Source: an archaeon
Lineage (GTDB): Archaea > Thermoproteota > Bathyarchaeia > TCS64
NCBI GenBank assembly: GCA_020444005.1
Contig: JAHLLU010000118.1
Span: forward strand, 1 to 6,682
Length of the DNA stretch: 6,682 bases
Direction: 5' to 3'
Shown here: one piece after another, positions 1 to 6,260 of the stretch
Position numbering within the stretch: the first letter of the stretch is position 1
How the letters are laid out: each line of letters begins with the position of its first letter
Position numbers and translations under genes: made by a program
The notes under the pieces: generated by a model
Database searches by the model: none
Told to the model about the DNA's origin: nothing
What the model saw: only the letters and a program-made list of their open reading frames with translations

Positions 1-44
1 AACGAAGGTGGAGCCTCTCTTAACTATTTTTAGCTAAATAACTC

Positions 45-52
45 TTATATAA
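45..52 (+). promoter_or_regulatory. Putative archaeal TATA box for the MFS gene
   Basis: TTATATAA is centred about 31 bases before the TTG start at 80. An archaeal transcript normally begins about 25 bases after the TATA centre, so RNA would start near 74, giving almost no leader. The only Shine-Dalgarno-like bases are AGGTT at 72-76, too close to the TTG for normal use. Together these favour a leaderless or nearly leaderless mRNA. The box is read by eye; no transcription start is known. Confidence 0.5.
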
Positions 53-79
53 CCGACGGCGTCTTTAGGCTAGGTTAAA

Positions 80-1297
80 TTGGCTGAATTCGTTGGGGAA
101 CTAAAAGAGGTCTGGCAACGCCAAAAGAAAAACTGGCGAACCGTAGTAACACGAAACATATTCAACAGGTTCTTCAACGAGATAACCCTCCAATACGCCA
201 ACATATACATCACCCTCCTAGGCGCAACACCAGTCCAACTAGGAGCAGTAAACAGCGCCCTAGGATTCGCACAAGCCTTCATATCACCACCCCTAGGCAT
301 AATACGAGACCGCTACAATATCAGGAAAATCTTCCTCGCAGGCGTAGCCCTGCTTGTTACGGTACCATTAATCTATGCTTTAGCGAATGACTGGAGACTC
401 ATCGCGTTAGCCATACTTATCTCGGGTCTAGGAATGATGATAGGCTCATGCGTAATCATCTGTGATCTGTCTCTTCCACCACAGGACCGAGCCACAGGGA
501 AAGCACTCTGTGAAAGCATTGGCGCATTACCTACGATCCTAGCTCCCACCGCCGCAGCGTTAATACTAACTTATCTGGGAGGAATCACGATCCGAGGCAT
601 CAGGGGGCTCTACTGGATACAGTTCGTTGCCCGAATAATCCTGTTCTTCTATGTCTATAGAAACCTGACAGACATAGAACGGGAGCCAAGAGTAACAGAG
701 AACGGTAACCTACTAGCAGACTTCAAAGAAGTATTTGAGCGTGGTACCGCAGTAAAACGATGGCTTCTCTTCAACGCGCTCAATATGTTCACAATGAGCA
801 TGCTCACCACATTCAGATACAACTATGTTTTTGAGGTGAAAGGAGCAACCCAGTTCATTCTCGGCGGTATCGCGACATCTATGCTGATAGCCGAGACAAT
901 CTTCAGTACTGTGATAGGTAGATTGGCTGACAAGATTGGGCGAAAAAAAGCCTTCTACATACTCACACCATTATTCAGCTTAGCAAACCTTGTATTGATA
1001 TACGCTACAAACCAGTACTGGCTCCTATTAGCTGGGTTCCTAATGGGGTTCAGAATGATAGCAGGGTTTAGCTACGGTAGCATGACTCCTGAGCTTGTTC
1101 CAAGTGACTGTATAGGACGTTGGAGAGGGTTAATTGGACTTGTCACTGGTCTGGCTTCCATCGCCGCGCCTGTGGTTGGTGGGTTAATATGGGAGAACTT
1201 TGGACCCGAATGGATTTTCATCACAATAGTGTTAATTGATGTATTGATACGGTTGCCTCTTCTTTACACTGTACCTGAGACATTGAAAACAAAATAG
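80..1297 (+). CDS. Major facilitator superfamily (MFS) transporter
   Basis: This encodes a 405-residue cytoplasmic-membrane secondary transporter; the substrate cannot be told from sequence. About twelve hydrophobic segments can be marked, roughly at 34-52, 55-75, 84-103, 106-128, 145-165, 174-195, 232-250, 258-277, 291-308, 310-330, 350-370 and 375-395, with a longer charged loop near 196-230 between the six-helix halves. The MFS loop 2-3 motif is visible as G73-IIRDRYNIR-K83, and its second-half counterpart is textbook-like at G280-RLADKIGRK-K290. The TTG at 80 is the first possible start after the in-frame stop at 71-73, no in-frame ATG or GTG follows nearby, and a TATA-like box lies 31 bases upstream. 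Length is normal for the family. It converges on the FAH-family gene with a 9-base gap. The first 60 codons are strongly biased to A or C in third position (50 of 60), unlike the last 60 (27 of 60). Family assignment is secure; transport direction is unknown. Confidence 0.9.
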   Translation: MAEFVGELKEVWQRQKKNWRTVVTRNIFNRFFNEITLQYANIYITLLGATPVQLGAVNSALGFAQAFISPPLGIIRDRYNIRKIFLAGVALLVTVPLIYALANDWRLIALAILISGLGMMIGSCVIICDLSLPPQDRATGKALCESIGALPTILAPTAAALILTYLGGITIRGIRGLYWIQFVARIILFFYVYRNLTDIEREPRVTENGNLLADFKEVFERGTAVKRWLLFNALNMFTMSMLTTFRYNYVFEVKGATQFILGGIATSMLIAETIFSTVIGRLADKIGRKKAFYILTPLFSLANLVLIYATNQYWLLLAGFLMGFRMIAGFSYGSMTPELVPSDCIGRWRGLIGLVTGLASIAAPVVGGLIWENFGPEWIFITIVLIDVLIRLPLLYTVPETLKTK

Positions 1298-1313
1298 AGT
1301 AGAAAACTACTCT
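1296..1313. terminator. Shared bidirectional hairpin terminator at convergent stops
   Basis: The sequence AGAGTAG-AAAA-CTACTCT forms a perfect 7-base-pair stem with a 4-base loop. The left arm contains part of the MFS stop codon (TAG at 1295-1297). The right arm contains the FAH-gene stop (TAG on -, 1309-1307). On + the stem is followed by TTT. On - it is followed by the T-rich string TATTTTGTTTTC, which suits archaeal termination at T-tracts. The position exactly between two convergent genes supports a terminator or 3'-end stabiliser for both transcripts. This is inferred from structure only. Confidence 0.5.
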
Positions 1314-2326
1314 TTAGAAACGATCTTGGTTCGAAGCTCACCGACGCCCTCGATCCAAGCACGTAGCTTGTCACCGGGCTTCAGGAACAACTTGGGGTCA
1401 GTCTTACCATCAACACGTGGAGTCTGATCCATGGCTGTACCGCTGCAGGTTCCACCACAAATCATATCCCCGGGATAGAAGGGTACGTCTCTGCTGAGCC
1501 ATTCAAGCCACCACTCATAGCCCCTGATGATGCTACTCATGCTGCCGTCCTGTCGGAGTTCATCGTTGACCCACTGCTTCATACCAAGCTTGTATGGGTC
1601 CTTGATCTCATCCTTGGTAACGATGCATGGTCCCATAGGCGCTGAGCCGTCAAAGTTCTTGGCGAAAAAGAATCCGTCTGGTCCTGAGCCAAAAGGCATA
1701 TCACGAATGCTTAGGTCGTTGAGGACCGTATAGCCGTAGATATAGTCCATGCCATCAGCTTCCTTGGTATCCTTAGCGTACTTGCCGATAACCGCCGCAA
1801 GCTCAACCTCATAGTCCATACGTTTGGTCTTCGCTGGGTATGGTGTCTCGGTATCTGGGTCACGAACAAAGCTGCTCTGTTTCCAGAATCCCCATGTCCG
1901 GTATTCTCCGCGTTCTACCTGAGCCTTGAGTTCTTCAAGGGTTGTTGTGTCTCCACGTAGCATCTTGTAAGCATCGATGCTGTGATCGTAGAAGTTGGCT
2001 CCAGCCATAGCGATCTTGTTGCCTGCGCTCGGCAGTGGCGCCCTGAGCTTATATTCGCCCTTCTTGTAGACCAGTTTCTCGCCCTTTGGGCCCTCTGTGG
2101 CTCCCTTTTTCACGTGGTCGATTGCCTTCTGAGCGTTCTCAAGTCCCTCGTCGCCTTCCTTGATAAATGCGAGGAGGCAGCTTGGTACCTTTGCGTCTGC
2201 TTTGCGCTGTGGGTTTGCTGCTCCCTTTGATGCCTTGTATGATGCGTAGGCGTAGTTCAAGTCAACTACGCTATTATCCTCTATGAGAGCCCCTAATCTG
2301 CCCTCATTGTATTTTACTAGCTTCAT
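1307..2326 (-). CDS. Fumarylacetoacetate hydrolase (FAH) family enzyme
   Basis: This encodes a 339-residue cytoplasmic enzyme of the FAH superfamily, which contains metal-dependent hydrolases, hydratases, isomerases and decarboxylases acting on 2-oxo or 1,3-dicarbonyl acids, often late in aromatic or sugar-acid breakdown. The N-terminal part (1-95) resembles the usual small N-domain but carries a Lys/Ala-rich stretch near 31-47. The catalytic domain begins with the N111-F-Y-D-H115 motif. The metal ligands are visible as E173 and E175 (in DYEVELAAVIGK) and D204 (in GYTVLNDLSIRD). Further signatures are AKNFDGSAPMGP near 227-238 and the PGD...GGTCSGTAMD loop in the C-terminal third. It is somewhat longer than the common 280-300 residues. 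No Shine-Dalgarno site precedes the ATG, but the start overlaps the stop of the HTH_10 relic as ATGA, so the two were probably one operon. The exact reaction is unknown; acylpyruvate hydrolase, 2-oxopent-4-dienoate hydratase-like and sugar-acid dehydratase roles are all possible. Confidence 0.88.
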   Translation of the reverse strand: MKLVKYNEGRLGALIEDNSVVDLNYAYASYKASKGAANPQRKADAKVPSCLLAFIKEGDEGLENAQKAIDHVKKGATEGPKGEKLVYKKGEYKLRAPLPSAGNKIAMAGANFYDHSIDAYKMLRGDTTTLEELKAQVERGEYRTWGFWKQSSFVRDPDTETPYPAKTKRMDYEVELAAVIGKYAKDTKEADGMDYIYGYTVLNDLSIRDMPFGSGPDGFFFAKNFDGSAPMGPCIVTKDEIKDPYKLGMKQWVNDELRQDGSMSSIIRGYEWWLEWLSRDVPFYPGDMICGGTCSGTAMDQTPRVDGKTDPKLFLKPGDKLRAWIEGVGELRTKIVSKE

Positions 2327-2589
2327 TCTGGGACAATGTACCAGTAGTTAGATTTAAGGCATAGCAGAGCCCGGCTCTTCCGCACATAAAGAAGCATCTG
2401 AGGGATTATAGCCGAGATAAGCTTTTTCTCCGCCTTGTTCAGGTGCTCCTGTAGAGTAGTTCTTGGAACTTTCTCCCTATCAGCGATACTCTGCATGTTC
2501 GCCTCTCGTGGTGTCTGATAGTAGCCGTTGTTGTATGCTTCTACAACAGCAGATAGCTCATGATGGATTAGCAAGAGCCATACAACCAA
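2323..2589 (-). pseudogene. 5'-truncated HTH_10 (bacterio-opsin-activator type) regulator
   Basis: The reading frame preserves the C-terminal DNA-binding domain of an HTH_10 transcription regulator but not its N-terminal sensor or partner domain. Counting from the TTG at 2589, the match begins at about residues 12-15, runs through the hallmark AYNNGYYQTPRE (18-29) and the helix-turn-helix around IADREKVPRTTLQEHLNKAEKKL (35-57), and ends with a short hydrophobic tail. Family members are usually about 200 residues or more; here about 77 remain. The first 11 codons are the reverse strand of the peptidase relic, not regulator sequence, so similarity stops near 2556 and no native start is left. 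An internal ATG at 2496 could give only about 57 residues. The rest of the frame is intact and its stop overlaps the FAH-gene start (ATGA), suggesting it once sat first in that operon and perhaps controlled it. The damage is probably recent. A functional mini-HTH protein is the less likely alternative. Confidence 0.7.
2352..2357 (-). promoter_or_regulatory. Weak TATA-like element before the FAH-family gene
   Basis: On the minus strand the bases CCTTAAATC place TTAAAT about 29 bases before the FAH start at 2326, the spacing expected for a leaderless archaeal transcript. If real, it would let the FAH gene be expressed without the lost regulator promoter. The match is poor, there is no purine-rich BRE before it, and it lies inside the relic regulator frame, so it may be chance. 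Confidence 0.2.
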
Positions 2590-2741
2590 GTCATACGATG
2601 TTTGATGGCGACACTGTCTTCAGCATATCAACCGCTGCGATAAGTTTGGGTAACAGTCGGGACTCCTTGGTATCTTTAGTTGAGTCTACTGCTGCTGATG
2701 TATTATCAAGGGCGATAATACACGCGGTTGTTTCAGCATAG
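2553..2741 (+). pseudogene. C-terminal relic of a P1/DmpA-type (S58) peptidase
   Basis: About 62 codons on + match the C-terminal end of P1-family peptidases (DmpA-like L-aminopeptidase/D-esterase, N-terminal-nucleophile fold). The highly recognisable core is IAHDGLARAIQP followed by SHTMFDGDTVFSIST, then a helix ending in AADVLSRAIIHAVVSA and a TAG stop. Intact members have more than 300 residues and self-cleave before a Ser/Thr nucleophile that lies well upstream of this segment, so the active centre is absent. Upstream of 2553 the same frame stays open to an ATG at 2463, but that part is the antisense of the HTH_10 domain and shows no peptidase similarity, including no trace of the usual ATDAPL-type strand before AHDG. 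I therefore read it as a dead fragment, not a short gene. It converges on the serine hydrolase gene. Confidence 0.75.
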
Positions 2742-2761
2742 AGTGTTGAAGGGGCACAGTG

Positions 2762-4132
2762 TTACCTAGAGAGGTTCAAAGACCTCTTGAAGACCCATCG
2801 CTCATAATAGAAACTGTATTCGTCCTCGTCTAGCTCAAACCAGACTTTCATGGGACCATTCTCGCCTCCATGAACATAGAACTCAGTCTCCTCTGGATCA
2901 TCACTAGCAGGGATCAAAGGAACAGTCATCTCACCAAAACTACCCTTCTGAGTACCCATCAGTATATTGCCCTGTGGCTTGATCTCAACCGTGTTAATAT
3001 CCCGATAGCTAGTGTATTTACCTGATAGTTTCTCGTAGAACAACTGCTTCTTCAGATACGGCAAAGCCTCAACAGGGGCCAAGTCCATTAGTAACGCTAC
3101 TGCAGCATGTGGAATCACGTTTCCCCAATAACCCATATTCGTAAGGTACGCTACACCAATGTTCCGCTCAGGGATAAACAGATAGTTTGCTCCACTGACG
3201 CCGGTGCTGCCTGTGTGGGTTATCATTGTTTCTCCGTTAAACTCCATGATACCCCACCCGTAACCATATCCGCCCTCTCCGAAGATGGTTGATGGACGCG
3301 GACTATGGATCATCACCATCTCCGCCAATAAATCATCATCAATCAAAGCCTCAGAGTTACCCATATACATATTCAGGTAACTACATGACTCAACCACGCT
3401 GCTGAGTATACCCCCGGGTGCATAGATCAACTCATGGAACGGATGCTCTGATGGCACAATTTTTCCTTCAGAGTTTTTCCAGTAGGCAGTCATCCGATCC
3501 TCATCTGCTGTGAACTTATTCTTCATGAGAGTTGTTCTGTTCATGCCCAAGGGCTTCCAGATACGTTTTCTCAGTATCGTCTCCAGTTGCTCCCCCTCTA
3601 GTTTCTCCAATAACAACCCAAGCAACGTATAACCAGCGTTCAGATAGTAGTACTTCTCCCTCGGCTTGGCATCCAACCGGTCCCCCGCGTTATTCAGGAA
3701 ACTGTAGAAGTCATCCTCACTGGTCAATGGTATAGGATGTCCCCCTAGACTCATCTTGGCTATCATGACATCAGCGGTGCCCAGACTCGGGAACCCAGAA
3801 CTATGACTCATGAGACTCTTCACAGTGATGGGTGAGTCCTCAAAACCTACCTCAACAGGCAGATAATCCCTGATGGGCGTATCTACCGAAATTATTCCTT
3901 CCTGAACCTGCATCATGGTTGCCAGACAGATAAACGACTTTGTGCAGCTGCCGATCCCATACAATGTATCAGACGTCGCAGGAGTATTGGATGCGAGGTT
4001 TCTTGCGCCATAACCTTTCTTGTAAACGATCTCGCCATCCTTGAGTAAGGCGATGCTTGCCCCGGATGCTGAGGCTTTTTCCATTGCCTTGGATGCGATT
4101 TCGTCTAGTTTTGCTCCGTGTTTGAATTTCAT
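2762..4132 (-). CDS. Serine hydrolase, class C beta-lactamase/PBP4-like fold
   Basis: This encodes a 456-residue protein of the beta-lactamase/transpeptidase-like superfamily (PF00144 type: class C beta-lactamases, DD-peptidases, esterases). All three catalytic motifs are present: S62-C-T-K65 (nucleophile and general base), Y163-L-N165, and H305-T-G307 in place of Lys-Thr-Gly. The family string H110-SSGFP and the glycine-rich GGYGYGWGI segment at 286-294 also fit. From about residue 365 a separate C-terminal region (KLSGKYTSYRD onward) has the beta-rich look of the lipocalin-like domain found on many such hydrolases. No signal peptide or membrane segment is seen, so it is probably cytoplasmic, which argues against a cell-wall role. 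In archaea these enzymes are usually of unknown substrate; esterase or peptidase (D-amino-acid peptide) activity is plausible. The ATG start lacks a ribosome-binding site but has a TATA-like box 28 bases upstream, so a leaderless mRNA is likely. It is divergent from the oxidoreductase operon. Confidence 0.9.
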   Translation of the reverse strand: MKFKHGAKLDEIASKAMEKASASGASIALLKDGEIVYKKGYGARNLASNTPATSDTLYGIGSCTKSFICLATMMQVQEGIISVDTPIRDYLPVEVGFEDSPITVKSLMSHSSGFPSLGTADVMIAKMSLGGHPIPLTSEDDFYSFLNNAGDRLDAKPREKYYYLNAGYTLLGLLLEKLEGEQLETILRKRIWKPLGMNRTTLMKNKFTADEDRMTAYWKNSEGKIVPSEHPFHELIYAPGGILSSVVESCSYLNMYMGNSEALIDDDLLAEMVMIHSPRPSTIFGEGGYGYGWGIMEFNGETMITHTGSTGVSGANYLFIPERNIGVAYLTNMGYWGNVIPHAAVALLMDLAPVEALPYLKKQLFYEKLSGKYTSYRDINTVEIKPQGNILMGTQKGSFGEMTVPLIPASDDPEETEFYVHGGENGPMKVWFELDEDEYSFYYERWVFKRSLNLSR

Positions 4133-4155
4133 AATATTATGATGCTTTGTAGGTC

Positions 4156-4165
4156 TTTTAAAAAT
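4156..4165 (-). promoter_or_regulatory. TATA box for the serine hydrolase gene
   Basis: ATTTTTAAAA on the minus strand is centred about 28 bases before the ATG at 4132. RNA would then begin at or just before the start codon. Nothing like GGAGG lies in between, which fits leaderless translation. Confidence 0.45.
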
Positions 4166-4198
4166 GAGGTATCAAATATTTACAAATTTTACTAGTCT

Positions 4199-4210
4199 CA
4201 ATAATTATTG
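4199..4210. promoter_or_regulatory. Perfect 12-base palindrome, possible regulator site
   Basis: CAATAATTATTG is a perfect inverted repeat in the 139-base gap between the divergent serine hydrolase and oxidoreductase genes. It ends 7 bases before the TATA-like box of the oxidoreductase operon, where archaeal activators commonly bind. The gap is AT-rich, so a chance palindrome is quite possible; no second copy occurs in the window that I can see. Confidence 0.25.
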
Positions 4211-4217
4211 CCAAAGC

Positions 4218-4223
4218 ATATAA
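4218..4223 (+). promoter_or_regulatory. TATA box for the OFOR operon
   Basis: ATATAA with an AAAGC purine-rich start just before it (4213-4217) is centred about 51 bases ahead of the ATG at 4272. A transcript starting about 25 bases downstream (near 4246) would carry a leader of about 25 bases holding the AGGTG ribosome-binding site. This contrasts with the two other promoters in the window, which look leaderless. Confidence 0.45.
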
Positions 4224-4255
4224 CCTAGCTCCTTAAACCTATCTTCGTTTCAAAT

Positions 4256-4260
4256 AGGTG
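4256..4260 (+). promoter_or_regulatory. Ribosome-binding site of the gamma-delta subunit gene
   Basis: AGGTG matches the 3' end of archaeal 16S rRNA (anti-SD CACCT) and leaves 11 bases to the ATG at 4272. A TTG lies directly before that ATG (4269) and would add one Met; the ATG gives the usual family N-terminus MEIRFHGRGG and is preferred. Confidence 0.5.
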
Positions 4261-4271
4261 TAACATATTTG

Positions 4272-5069
4272 ATGGAAATAAGATTCCACGGCAGAGGCGG
4301 ACAAGGCGCCGTAACAGGCACCAGAATCCTAGCCACTGCCCTATACTATGAGGGAAAATTCACTCAAGGAATACCCATGTACGGCACCGAGAGACGAGGC
4401 GCACCAGTCGTCAGCTTCCTAAGAATAGGCGAGCAACGAATCAATGAGCGCGACCTAGTCCACGAGCCAGACATGGTTATCGTCCTTGACCCTCTTCTAG
4501 GCAAGAGCGTGCCCATTACTGATGGGCTCAAGAAAGGCGGTATTGTTCTAATCAATCACCCACATAAGGGACGCGAGACAGGTCTCGGCGGTGAATTCAA
4601 GGTAGCCACAGTAGACGCCACTAACATAGCACTGGATACGATAGGTAGACCAATCACAAATACAGCCATCCTCGGCGCATTCGCCAAGATTACCGGATCA
4701 GTGAGTCTTGAGAGTATCGAGAAGGCGATTAACGACCAGTGGAGTGGAAGAATCGCCGAGATGAACATAAACGCTGTTAGAAAAGCATACGAAGAGGCTA
4801 ATGCACCAGAAGACGTAAGCGACCTACCGCCTCAGAAGGTTGAGGTAAAGCAGGGTGAGCGCGACGTATCAAGCTGGAGAGTCTTCAGACCCGAGCTTGA
4901 CAAGGAGAAATGTATCGGCTGCAAGCGTTGCTACATTCTCTGTCCAGAGGTAGCTATCAGCATGGTTGACGGTAAGGCAGACATCAACTACCAGCACTGC
5001 AAAGGCTGCGGTATCTGCGTAGAGGAGTGCCCAGTCAAGGCGATTGAGTTCATACAGGAGACCCTATAG
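4272..5069 (+). CDS. porG-porD: 2-oxoacid:ferredoxin oxidoreductase, fused gamma-delta subunit
   Basis: This single 265-residue protein joins two subunits that are separate in classical four-subunit archaeal pyruvate:ferredoxin oxidoreductases. Residues 1 to about 185 are the gamma domain, starting with EIRFHGRGGQGAV and the ERRGAPVVSF motif. A charged linker near 186-200 leads to a delta domain with two ferredoxin-type [4Fe-4S] motifs: C214, C217, C220, C224-Pro and C243, C246, C249, C253-Pro. These clusters carry electrons from the thiamine site in the beta subunit towards external ferredoxin in the cytoplasm. The fused length is about the sum of a gamma subunit and a short delta subunit. 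It is first in an operon with the alpha gene 12 bases later and the beta gene after that. The start was set at the ATG (4272) by the family N-terminus and the AGGTG site. Whether the 2-oxoacid is pyruvate or a related acid is left open. Confidence 0.9.
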   Translation: MEIRFHGRGGQGAVTGTRILATALYYEGKFTQGIPMYGTERRGAPVVSFLRIGEQRINERDLVHEPDMVIVLDPLLGKSVPITDGLKKGGIVLINHPHKGRETGLGGEFKVATVDATNIALDTIGRPITNTAILGAFAKITGSVSLESIEKAINDQWSGRIAEMNINAVRKAYEEANAPEDVSDLPPQKVEVKQGERDVSSWRVFRPELDKEKCIGCKRCYILCPEVAISMVDGKADINYQHCKGCGICVEECPVKAIEFIQETL

Positions 5070-5073
5070 GAGG
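5068..5073 (+). promoter_or_regulatory. Ribosome-binding site of the alpha gene, overlapping a stop
   Basis: AGGAGG overlaps the gamma-delta stop codon TAG (5067-5069) and sits 8 bases before the ATG at 5082. It selects that ATG over the out-of-frame ATG at 5077, which opens only 8 codons. The same string ATAGGAGGA recurs at the next gene junction, so a terminating ribosome can restart directly. Confidence 0.8.
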
Positions 5074-5081
5074 AGCATGAA

Positions 5082-6260
5082 ATGGCAAAGAAATTCGAAG
5101 TAATGGTAGGAAACAAGGCAGTAGCATACGCGGCAAAGCTAGCACGTGTCAAGTATGTTAGCGCATTCCCCATCACACCCCAGACAACCATCGTCCAGTA
5201 CCTAGCAGACATGATGGCATCAGGCGAGCTTGATGCCGAGTACGTCACCATGGAGGGCGAGCTAAGCTGTCAGGCATCAGCCATCACAGCAAGCACAACC
5301 GTCAGGAGCTTCACGGCTACAAGCGGACCCGGATTGCTCTATATGCATCACCCGATGCACATGACAAGCTGGGCAAGACTCCCCTTGGTCATGGCGGTAG
5401 TCCACAGGTCAACAAAGGGCATGCAGCCCGACCAGATGGACACCATGAGCCAGCGTGACACAGGGTGGCTTATGCTAGAATGCCAGAACAGCCAAGAGCT
5501 CTTGGACACTGGTATCATGAGCTTCAAGATCGCTGAAGACCCAAGGGTCAGACTACCCCTGATATTCGCAGGAGACGGCTACATACTAAGCTACACAAGT
5601 GAGCCAGTTGAGATACCTGCACAGGAAGAAGTAGATGCTTTCCTTCCACCGTACAAGCGACCATACCCCATGTACCCTGAGGAAGCTGAGGAGGCTCGTG
5701 CTCTCATGAGTGAGATGTGGAACCCCTTCGTTGATCCCCAGAAGGTCTGGGCAGACCAGCAGGAGGCAGCCATGAACGCAAAGACAGTCATCAAGGAGGT
5801 CAACGCGGAGTTCGAGAAATGGTTCGGCAGAAGCTATGGTAACGGATTGGTTGAGGAGTATAAGTGTGAGAATGTGGAAGCTGTCCTAGTCTCCATGGGT
5901 ACCATTGCATCAACCGCCAAGACCGCCATCGACCAACTGCAGAAAGACGGTAAAAAGATCGGTTTGGTAGCTATCAAGAGCTTCAAGCCATTCCCAGACG
6001 AGGAGTTCCAACGCATCGCAGGATACGCCAAAGCCATGGGAGTAATCGATAGAAACGTCTCAACAGGTACAAGGGGAGGAATCACCTTCACTGAGCTACG
6101 TCACGCATTGTATGATGTTGACGAGAGACCTGTAACCCTTAACTTCCACGCTGGAATGAGAGGAAAAGAGGTACGCGTCGAGGACCTGAAGCGTATGGCT
6201 GAGAAGACCCTCAAAGCCGCAAACGGCGAGAAGGTATCACCAATCGTGGAGTGGGCATAG
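5082..6260 (+). CDS. porA: 2-oxoacid:ferredoxin oxidoreductase, alpha subunit (PorA-type)
   Basis: This 392-residue protein is the alpha subunit that, with beta, forms the thiamine-diphosphate active site for oxidative decarboxylation of a 2-oxoacid to acyl-CoA, or the reverse carboxylation. The substrate-contact motif is present as F29-P-I-T-P33, the activating glutamate as E60 in MEGELS, and the conserved arginine after the MAV strand as R109. QRDTGW (124-129) and FLPPYKRPYP further on are also PorA features, and the C-terminal part is the transketolase-C-like domain. Some positions depart from usual PorA: ESEHSA is EGELSC, GMRLP is WARLP, and the loop that normally contains a WxDHSD string is shortened by about three residues to GMQPDQMD. 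The length is normal. It lies 12 bases after the gamma-delta gene with an ideal ribosome-binding site, and 12 bases before beta. Family is certain; pyruvate specificity is not, because the changes cluster around the substrate pocket. Confidence 0.9.
   Translation: MAKKFEVMVGNKAVAYAAKLARVKYVSAFPITPQTTIVQYLADMMASGELDAEYVTMEGELSCQASAITASTTVRSFTATSGPGLLYMHHPMHMTSWARLPLVMAVVHRSTKGMQPDQMDTMSQRDTGWLMLECQNSQELLDTGIMSFKIAEDPRVRLPLIFAGDGYILSYTSEPVEIPAQEEVDAFLPPYKRPYPMYPEEAEEARALMSEMWNPFVDPQKVWADQQEAAMNAKTVIKEVNAEFEKWFGRSYGNGLVEEYKCENVEAVLVSMGTIASTAKTAIDQLQKDGKKIGLVAIKSFKPFPDEEFQRIAGYAKAMGVIDRNVSTGTRGGITFTELRHALYDVDERPVTLNFHAGMRGKEVRVEDLKRMAEKTLKAANGEKVSPIVEWA

Noticed and set aside
217..297. Three CCTAGG palindromes within 81 bases
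   Set aside because: Each comes from a CTA (Leu) codon next to a Gly codon in the transporter's A/C-biased 5' part; the spacing is irregular, so this is codon use rather than a repeat.
2366..2378. Palindrome AGAGCC-C-GGCTCT upstream of the FAH-family gene, possible operator
   Set aside because: It lies inside the relic regulator frame, and 6-base arms of this kind are expected about once or twice by chance in a window this size.
2463..2552. The peptidase-relic frame extending left to an ATG at 2463, as one intact 92-residue gene
   Set aside because: That part is the antisense of the conserved HTH_10 domain and has no peptidase similarity; the frame is open by chance.
2770..2787. Inverted repeat AGAGGT-TCAAAG-ACCTCT near the 3' end of the serine hydrolase gene, possible terminator
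   Set aside because: It lies inside the coding sequence, has only a 6-base stem, and no T-run follows on either strand.
5077..5103. Eight-codon out-of-frame reading frame starting at ATG 5077, possible leader peptide
   Set aside because: The AGGAGG spacing and family N-terminus favour the ATG at 5082; the short frame is probably accidental.
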